This document shows, piece by piece, positions 62,178 through 64,000 of a stretch of DNA of 64,000 nt. Origin of the DNA: Pontibacillus yanchengensis (GTDB lineage: Bacteria > Bacillota > Bacilli > Bacillales > BH030062). A program made the translations under genes and the position numbers. The stretch covers positions 62,001 through 126,000 of the forward strand of contig NZ_WMEU01000002.1 in the NCBI RefSeq assembly GCF_009856295.1. Reading direction: 5' to 3'. The notes under the pieces are model-generated. The model was not told where the DNA came from. It searched no databases and saw only the letters and a list, made by a program, of their open reading frames with translations. Numbering within the stretch: position 1 is the stretch's first letter; each line of letters starts with the position of its first letter.

Positions 62178-62777
62178 ATGACTGTAGTAATTGGTTTAAC
62201 AGGAAGCATAGCAAGCGGTAAAAGTACCGTTTCCTTAATGTTTGATGAATTTAATATTCCAGTAGTTGATGCAGATAAACTTTCTCGGAAGGTTGTAGAG
62301 CCTGGTAAAAAAGCTTATAACGATATTGTAGAAGAATTTGGTCATGATATTTTGAGAGACGACCAAACGATTGACCGTAAAGCATTAGGAACAATCGTAT
62401 TTAATGATGAAGAAAAAAGGAAAAAACTTAATTCATTTGTTCACCCAGCTGTACGAGAAGAAATGTTACAGGAACGGGATTATTATGTAGCAGAGGGGTT
62501 CAAAGCTGTAGTTCTAGATATCCCATTGTTATTTGAGAGTGATTTGGCTCATTTTGTAGATAAAGTAGTGGTAGTATATGTTGATGAAGAAACACAGTTG
62601 AAGAGACTGATGGAAAGAGATGATAGTTCTAGAGAGGAATCATTAAGCAGAATTAACTCCCAAATGCCTGTATCCGAAAAAGCAAACAAAGCAGATGAGG
62701 TAGTTGATAACTCTGGTAGTAAATACGAATCTTACAAACAATTAGAGGCAATTCTTCATCGATGGGAGATTATATAG
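62178..62777 (+). CDS. coaE: dephospho-CoA kinase
   Basis: This 199-residue P-loop kinase catalyses the last step of coenzyme A synthesis. Walker A is GLTGSIASGKST, followed by the DADKLSRKVVEPG substrate lid, LDIPLLFES and RLMERDDSSREESLSRINSQMP. It starts 16 bases after ytaF, with TGGAGG in front. A strong terminator ends the polA-mutM-ytaF-coaE run. Confidence 0.96.
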   Translation: MTVVIGLTGSIASGKSTVSLMFDEFNIPVVDADKLSRKVVEPGKKAYNDIVEEFGHDILRDDQTIDRKALGTIVFNDEEKRKKLNSFVHPAVREEMLQERDYYVAEGFKAVVLDIPLLFESDLAHFVDKVVVVYVDEETQLKRLMERDDSSREESLSRINSQMPVSEKANKADEVVDNSGSKYESYKQLEAILHRWEII

Positions 62778-62785
62778 TTGCCCCC

Positions 62786-62819
62786 AAGCCCGTGAACATT
62801 CGTTCACGGGCTTTTTTTA
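62786..62819 (+). terminator. coaE terminator
   Basis: AAGCCCGTGAAC / GTTCACGGGCTT is a perfect 12-bp stem with a 4-base loop followed by TTTTT. Confidence 0.96.
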
Positions 62820-62884
62820 CAAGTGAAGAAAGAAGTTTTTGGCTCTTGCATAGGAAAGAAAAGCTATTCAACAAAAGAGGCATA

Positions 62885-63515
62885 ATCTTGAAGACTTGGA
62901 TTCGAGATAGTTTGGGGGAGTGGGATGTTTCCGTAGGTTTAGTTAGAATAAAGGTGGCCGTGGAACAACTCGCGTCCTGCCAGCGAGCTGGCGATCTACC
63001 TTCGGGGAAAAACCCCCTCAGGGGGGCTTGCCTACCCCTTTCTCCGTCGGGAGTCTCCTTGTTCCATGGCCACCTGCTGCGATGTTGGGAGAAACGGAAA
63101 CATTGCGAACTTAGAGAGGTTGAGGTATTTGAATATCTTCTGACGGTCCACACCCTAGTAAGTTCTAGTATAACAATTGGTTCATAACAAAAAATTCTGT
63201 GGCAAGAAAGCTAATGGACAGTAGTTCGCTGTTTGTAAAAAATAAAGTTTTATTTGTCCTTAAGATCCACCCAGACATACAACATTTGGCCTCGGGTCCG
63301 ATAGCCATTACCAGGTTGGGGTGAAGGGGAACTGCGAGACTCCCGCGGTAGAAGGAGGTTGGTGAGACCGTGAGACCCCGGAGGGAGCAAAGCGACTGAA
63401 AAGGCTCACCAGCTCGTCCGCAGGAAAGCGAGTTGCTTCACCGTAACCCTCTTCCACTTTTCAAGTATCGGACCCATCACCTTTTGAATATATCTCGAAT
63501 CCAAGTCTTCAAGAT
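62885..63515. repeat. composite of two inverted family X repeats with perfect 25-bp terminal inverted repeats
   Basis: The left end (62885-62909) and right end (63491-63515) are perfect inverted repeats with the core CTTGAAGACTTGGATTCGAG. The left arm holds TGGAACAACTCGCGTCCTG...CGAGCTGGCGATCTACC...GGGAGTCTCCTTGTTCC. The right arm, read on the other strand, holds GTGAAGCAACTCGCTTTCCTG...CGAGCTGGTGAGCC...GGGAGTCTCGCAGTTCC. The piece with GTGAGACCCCGGAGGGAGC on the plus strand resembles a repeat that I recall as common in Bacillaceae genomes. No transposase is present. Open frames on both strands across the left arm are artefacts. Confidence 0.85.

Positions 63516-64000
<485 letters not shown>

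Noticed and set aside
62770..63187. Open frames of 127-141 codons on both strands over the region after coaE
   Set aside because: They run through the coaE terminator and the GC-rich repeat; the same pseudo-frames appear in the repeat at 45183-45449 and no ribosome site or conserved pattern supports them.

Overview
The window is a chromosomal segment of an endospore-forming, low-GC Gram-positive bacterium of the family Bacillaceae. Gene order follows the Bacillus subtilis ytrP-to-gapB segment: dgcP, ytsP, refZ, ezrA, iscS/thiI, ssp, ytcJ, nadF2, ytfI/gerW, tpx, ytxK, ackA, moaB, ytkK, ald, ytkL, ytoI, ytpI, nrnA, ytrIH, dnaE, malic enzyme, accDA, pfkA, pyk, fxsA, ytvI, citZ-icd-mdh, phoPR, polA, mutM, ytaF, coaE, gapB. 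Spore genes (ssp, gerW, ytrH, ytrI, ytaF) support a spore former. Many high-copy-looking intergenic repeats and acidic proteins suggest a Halobacillus/Pontibacillus-like marine or halophilic genus, but that is inference.

Layout. 0-5 kb: an unknown membrane protein, a GAF-GAF-GAF-GGDEF diguanylate cyclase, a free methionine sulfoxide reductase and the division regulator RefZ. 5-17.5 kb: EzrA, tRNA thiolation (IscS-ThiI), a small acid-soluble spore protein, an amidohydrolase, NAD kinase, GerW, Tpx, a YtxK methyltransferase-like protein and acetate kinase with a well-placed cre site. 17.8-22.5 kb: EcsC-family protein and MoaB, then a sinI-sinR pair that is an insertion relative to B. subtilis, a universal stress protein and an NCS1 permease. 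22.6-31.9 kb: YtkK, Ald, then a five-gene envelope-stress cluster (DUF4178, PspA, DUF4247 lipoprotein, DUF350, membrane aminopropyltransferase) behind a textbook sigmaW-type promoter, then YtkL, YtoI, YtpI. 32-45 kb: NrnA, YtrI/YtrH, DnaE, a malic enzyme-GntR-accD-accA operon with a FadR-type operator, and PfkA-Pyk. 45-64 kb: FxsA, YtvI, the TCA trio CitZ-Icd-Mdh, a MaoC protein, PhoP-PhoR, HflK-HflC behind a second ECF-type promoter, PolA, MutM, YtaF, CoaE and the start of gapB with a CcpN-type operator pair.

The most striking element is a clear class I cyclic di-GMP (GEMM-I) riboswitch immediately upstream of sinI, the antirepressor of the biofilm master repressor SinR. A perfect Spo0A box lies further upstream, and a hairpin that is mutually exclusive with aptamer helix P1 ends next to the sinI ribosome binding site. 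Together with the intact GGEEL cyclase DgcP at the start of the window, this suggests that c-di-GMP feeds directly into SinI/SinR in this organism, unlike the Spo0A-only control of sinI known in B. subtilis.

Two families of dispersed intergenic repeats occupy the long gaps. One is an approximately 250-bp element often placed directly behind terminators. The other is a GC-rich hairpin element, present once alone and once as two inverted copies bounded by perfect 25-bp inverted repeats. Several short antisense open frames are only by-products of these repeats or of genes on the other strand. All promoter, operator and riboswitch calls are from reading the sequence by eye, without searches or folding programs.
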